Origin: Setophaga petechia
Lineage: Eukaryota; Chordata; Aves; Passeriformes; Parulidae
Length of the DNA: 64,000 nucleotides
Assembly: GCA_024362935.1 (NCBI GenBank)
Contig: JANCRA010000066.1
Span: 1,293,501-1,357,500, forward strand
Direction of reading: 5' to 3'
The notes below the pieces were generated by a model. The model did not search any database. It had not been told where the DNA came from and was given only the letters and a program-made list of their open reading frames with translations. The position numbers were made by a program, and so were the translations under genes. This document shows positions 61,031-64,000 of the stretch, one piece after another; positions within the stretch are counted from its first letter, which is position 1, and every line of letters starts with the position of its first letter.

Positions 61031-61370
61031 CTGCACCCGGCCCCACTGCGCGTAGGCACCGCTCACGTGACCCCGCCGCTGACCTCATCGGCCAGGGACG
61101 GCGCCACGTGACGCGCGCACGTGACGCGTCGCCGCGCCCGCGCGTGGGGCGGGGCTGGGCGGGGCGGGGAGCGGGAGCGCGCCCCCACGTGCCGCCCCAC
61201 GTGACGCGGCGGCGGCGCGCGCGGCCCTCAGCGCGGAGGGGGCGGGGCCGCAGCGCCCGCCGGCCCCGCCCCTCTCCCCGCGCCGTGAGGGCTCCGTGAG
61301 GGCTCCGGGAGCGGGGCCGCGGCACGGCCCGGGAGTGACGGACCCTGTGCCATAAAGGTGACTCACTGCA
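60600..61370 (-). promoter_or_regulatory. RLF: RLF CpG-island promoter with five CACGTG boxes
   Basis: GC- and CpG-dense sequence spans RLF exon 1 and about 340 bp upstream. E-box/CLEAR-type CACGTG cores occur at 61064-61069, 61105-61110, 61118-61123, 61186-61191 and 61198-61203. The first reads TCACGTGA and three others have CACGTGAC. Sp1-type GGGGCGGGGC boxes lie at 61147-61170. No TATA box was seen. Such boxes are bound by USF, MYC/MAX or TFEB/TFE3 factors; which acts here is not known. Confidence 0.7.
60878..61030 (-). CDS. RLF: RLF exon 1
   Basis: 51 codons starting MADAEAEAAARPEVPRVVPA, then LWQLQTELREQEVSEASSRA and YCRGFCQ. The ELREQEVSE block is conserved with human. The donor is GTAGGC, phase 0. 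It is shorter than the human exon because the Ala/Gly-rich N-terminal stretch is reduced. Confidence 0.94.
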
Positions 61371-61379
61371 GGGCTAAGG

Positions 61380-61882
61380 GACATGAAACATGATAATGGA
61401 CACCGGCCAGAGCCGGCTTTGTAACTCAGGTTGCCGTTACTCTAATCTCCCGTTAGCAGCACGATGTTGATAGCAGAACGTTCGTGTCTCTAGGATAGCC
61501 CTGAGGAGGCTGCTGCCCAGATACGGGAACGGGGAGGATGGTAAATAGCTTTTACCAAGAATTTGCAATGTGTCTGGTGATATGAGAAGCTGGGCCCATG
61601 GATTGGAGCAGATCTCTCTCTGTCCTTGTATCAATTCATGAACTATATATTTTTTCCCCACTCCACATTCGTGAGGGGACGGACAGACTTTGGTGGGACC
61701 CTGGCATCCATCCAGGGTCATTCCACTACAGGAAGGGAGGCAAGAGAGGGGTGAGCAAAGTCAAGACAATTCAAGAGAAGGATGGGCAAGGTATGGCAGG
61801 GAAGCGTTTGGCAAGACGTGGAAAGAAGGTTTAGGCATGGCTTGACAAGTCAATGAAGTTCTAGGCTCTCAGAATCTCTGCT
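61380..61882. other. Intergenic stretch upstream of RLF
   Basis: Unique sequence between the RLF CpG island and an LTR. Short open frames on both strands (for example 61598-61834) show no recognisable family. No feature was identified. Confidence 0.4.
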
Positions 61883-62301
61883 TGTCAGAGTGACTCTGAG
61901 ATACGTATTCTTTTTCCCAGCCCAGAGTAGAATAAGGAGTCAGGATTCTTCTCTTCTCATTCTCAAGGTTATTTATTATTTCTTATCTAAAACATTCCTT
62001 CTCCGACCTGCCGAGGTCTGTCTGGCAGGTCAGGTTGAGACATCCTGACGACCTCAGAGGCAGTGTTGTCTTTTGATATTGAAGACTATGTGTACATTAT
62101 TTACAATAACTTCCCAATACCTATCACCTTTCTTAGACACTGAGTTTCTACCTTAAACCAATCCAAAACTGCCAGCATCACCCAGAAGATGGAGGCTAGG
62201 AAGAAAAACGAAGAAGGACAGGGTACGTCCAAATTCCTCCATCTTGGGACCCCAAGCCCCCATTCTAAAAACCTCAAAAATCTATTTTTCACCCTGTTAC
62301 A
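61883..62301 (-). mobile_element. Endogenous retroviral LTR, minus orientation
   Basis: Read on the minus strand, the element starts TGTAACAGGGTGAAAAATAG, contains CTTCCTAGCCTCCATC and AATAAATAACCTTGAGAATG (poly-A signal), and ends CACTCTGACA. These are TG...CA borders of an LTR. I did not find a matching target duplication, so the borders are approximate. Confidence 0.65.
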
Positions 62302-62598
62302 AACTAACTGTTATTCTACTTAAACTCTTTTGACTTGTAATAGGTTGGTAATTGTTTTTCCATGGATCAAAATCAAAGGCACAGGGGTGTCTTGGGCTCT
62401 GTGCCAAGGTGTCTGAGCCCCCCGGGCAGGGGCTGGAGCCATCCAGGACAGCCAGAGGAATTTCCTGGGTTCCCAATCAGCTGTCCCCATCTCCGTTCCG
62501 GGCATTGCCGGCCTGCCCCGCCCCGCGTTTCCCGCCGTGGGCTCCGTTCGGGCTCCGGTACCGGACGGTCCCGCCCTGGGGCCCTTGGGCGGGCACGA

Positions 62599-62613
62599 AG
62601 CGCCCCCTGCTGG
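62599..62613 (-). promoter_or_regulatory. CTCF-like motif, reverse orientation
   Basis: AGCGCCCCCTGCTGG is the reverse complement of CCAGCAGGGGGCGCT, an excellent match to the CTCF core consensus. Binding is inferred. Confidence 0.6.
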
Positions 62614-62641
62614 AGCTTTGAGGGACGGCAGGGGGGAACGG

Positions 62642-62657
62642 CCGCGAGGGGGCGCTG
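62642..62657 (+). promoter_or_regulatory. CTCF-like motif, forward orientation
   Basis: CCGCGAGGGGGCGCTG matches the CTCF consensus on the plus strand, 28 bp from the end of the reverse motif. Together they form a divergent pair. Confidence 0.6.
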
Positions 62658-62750
62658 TGCCCTCGGGAGAGACGGCACCGACCCGCGGGGTGATGGCTTT
62701 CGATTCAAGTTTTTATCTTTTTATATTTTTCAGGTCCTGTACTGCATCAG

Positions 62751-63041
62751 TGTTACTATGGGACACCAAATAACACGACGCGGACGCGCAGTTCTTTACA
62801 AGGGTAAAAGAGAATGTTTAATTTTTGACTCCAACATTTATAGATTTTCAAATGGACAGTGTATTGGAGGGTGACAGTGCCACCTTGCCAATGACACTGG
62901 GCAAACCAACAGTTTATCAAATTTTTCTCCCTCTAAAAGAACGCAAAACAATAAGTTATTTACATAAAGTGTGTGAAAAACTTCTTTACAAGAATGTAAA
63001 CATCAGAAGGCTTAGAAAAACTTTAAAAAATCAAGACAACA
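62751..63041 (+). mobile_element. Solo LTR with 6-bp target duplication
   Basis: The 291-bp element starts TGTTACTATGGG and ends CAAGACAACA. It is flanked by CATCAG on both sides (62745-62750 and 63042-63047). A truncated relative lies at 55718-55891. The strand is provisional, since no clear poly-A signal was seen in either direction. Confidence 0.85.
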
Positions 63042-63047
63042 CATCAG

Positions 63048-63544
63048 TGTATAACACTGGACTCCATATAGAGTGTTAGTAAGCTCAATTGGCTTTGCAG
63101 TGGTGCTGGGTGAGGTTTGAGAGTGCTAAAGAGAAGCTGTAGCTGGCTAAAAAGGTTTGGGGTGATGTTGGAAGGGTGAGGGGACTCAGTGGGTGCAGTG
63201 AGGGGTTTGATGGTTCTGAGGGATGCTCCCCTCACCAGTTCCTCGAGTGCACCCCTAGGCATGGGGAGGGGAAAACCTCAGGAGTCACCCCAAGTGGCTC
63301 ACGGTTATCACCCTCCTTCCCCTTGCATTTTCCACCCTTTCTCCCTTATGTTTCCTGCTTTTTTCCCCTCATGCTTCCCACCAATTACCCCCTTAATTTA
63401 AGGCCTTTAAATAGTGTCGAAGAGGTGTTTTTCATGACTTAATCCTTAAAACAAGAGAAAAGGAGGTTTTCTCAATTTGAAGCCCTTTGTTCCAGAACCC
63501 CCTTATTTTTCTGTGGTCACTGGGATCCACTGGAAAAAAAACAG
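63048..63544. other. Intergenic stretch at right end
   Basis: Low-complexity T/C-rich and unique sequence with a few short open frames. Nothing recognisable was found. Confidence 0.4.
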
Positions 63545-63930
63545 ACTCAGATTTTAAGAAAGTTTTTATTTAATTCCAGAATTCTCTCATTTTTTTGGTT
63601 TCCTCTCCAATTTTGCATAATCCACCCAAATCCCCCAATTTAGAGGAGACGCCCCTCATTAGCAGCCCCCATTAATGAGGCTGGGGGGGAGGGCAAGGGG
63701 GAGCTGGACCCCCTCCGTGCTCCTCCCCCCACCAAACCAATGTGGTTCAGACTCATTTCACAGAAATTTGGGGGCAATTTCATTGAAATCAGGAAAAGTT
63801 AACATGGGGAAATCCCCCAATATGGGGGTGTCCCCCCATCTGATACCGGGGAGACCCCGCCCCTCTGACGTCACTCGGCGGTGTGGGGGGGGCGATGGGA
63901 CCCCCGGCGGCTCCTCAGGAGGAGGCGGAG
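63545..63930 (-). other. Putative 3'-terminal exon and 3' UTR of an unidentified gene
   Basis: On the minus strand a pyrimidine-rich acceptor (CCTTCCCTCTCCCACAG) ends at 63931, and AATAAA (63565-63570) follows about 360 bp later, as expected for a last exon. Depending on the entry phase the exon would add 19 residues to a stop at 63871-63873, only four residues, or about 57 proline-rich residues ending at 63758. None matches a protein I recognise, and the rest of the gene would lie beyond the right edge. In human, PPT1 lies upstream of RLF in divergent orientation, which does not fit a minus-strand gene ending here. Confidence 0.4.
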
Positions 63931-64000
63931 CTGTGGGAGAGGGAAGGTTCAGGGAGGTCCCCAAAACACGGGGTTCTACCCCAGAATGTGGGGATGTCAC

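Larger units (their letters stand above)
62480..62700. promoter_or_regulatory. Small CpG island between two LTRs
   Basis: A GC- and CpG-rich stretch with GCCCCGCCCCGCG and two CTCF-like motifs. It could be a promoter or an insulator. No gene could be attached to it: the open frames across it run straight into the LTR at 62751. Confidence 0.5.

Noticed and set aside
60501..61325. Frames of 155-274 codons across the RLF promoter on both strands
   Set aside because: GC-rich chance frames. Only 60878-61030 matches RLF and has a correct donor site.
62362..62874. Plus-strand frame of 170 codons across the small CpG island
   Set aside because: It starts in unique sequence and runs straight into the LTR inserted at 62751, so its reading frame cannot be ancestral.

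Overview
The window is a piece of a bird nuclear genome, most likely a songbird (passerine). The evidence is vertebrate split genes with GT-AG introns, CpG-island promoters, old CR1 LINE fragments ending in ATTCTGTGA-type tails, several short solo LTRs of passerine style, and many minisatellites, as on avian microchromosomes. There is no bacterial, plasmid or phage content. Species and chromosome cannot be fixed from the sequence alone.

Three conserved genes lie in tandem, all on the minus strand. From right to left in transcription order they are RLF (start codon 61028-61030, stop 22181-22183, eight coding exons, about 1909 aa), ZMPSTE24 (start 18352-18354, stop 5880-5882, ten coding exons, 465 aa), and the first two coding exons of KDM1A/LSD1 (start 3119-3121, running off the left edge). 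Every exon was placed by matching remembered human protein order to GT/AG borders, and all reading frames join cleanly. At the right edge, a minus-strand splice acceptor followed by AATAAA marks a possible last exon of a fourth gene that I could not identify.

Layout: 1-3121 KDM1A 5' end with a GC-rich promoter; 3300-3690 GC minisatellite; 3862-4173 CR1; about 4356-18354 ZMPSTE24; 18420-18850 GC minisatellite; 18955-21764 intergenic; about 21765-61030 RLF with four introns of 6-9 kb; 61031-61370 RLF promoter with five CACGTG boxes; 61883-63041 two LTR elements around a small CpG island with two CTCF-like motifs; 63545-63930 putative 3' exon.

The three genes have unrelated jobs: H3K4 demethylation (KDM1A), prelamin A and CAAX processing (ZMPSTE24), and a large zinc-finger chromatin/transcription factor (RLF). 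RLF-ZMPSTE24 is the human chr1p34 order. From memory, KDM1A lies far away on human 1p36, so its position next to ZMPSTE24 reflects a different arrangement.

I found no unknown gene system. The unusual content is repeat architecture: an AT-rich array in ZMPSTE24 intron 9 whose unit spacings step by 21 bp; a 302/314-bp tandem array that, together with a 214-bp direct duplication, brackets RLF exon 2; palindromic 28-bp repeats; and inverted pairs of CTCF-like motifs at both ends of the RLF-ZMPSTE24 block.
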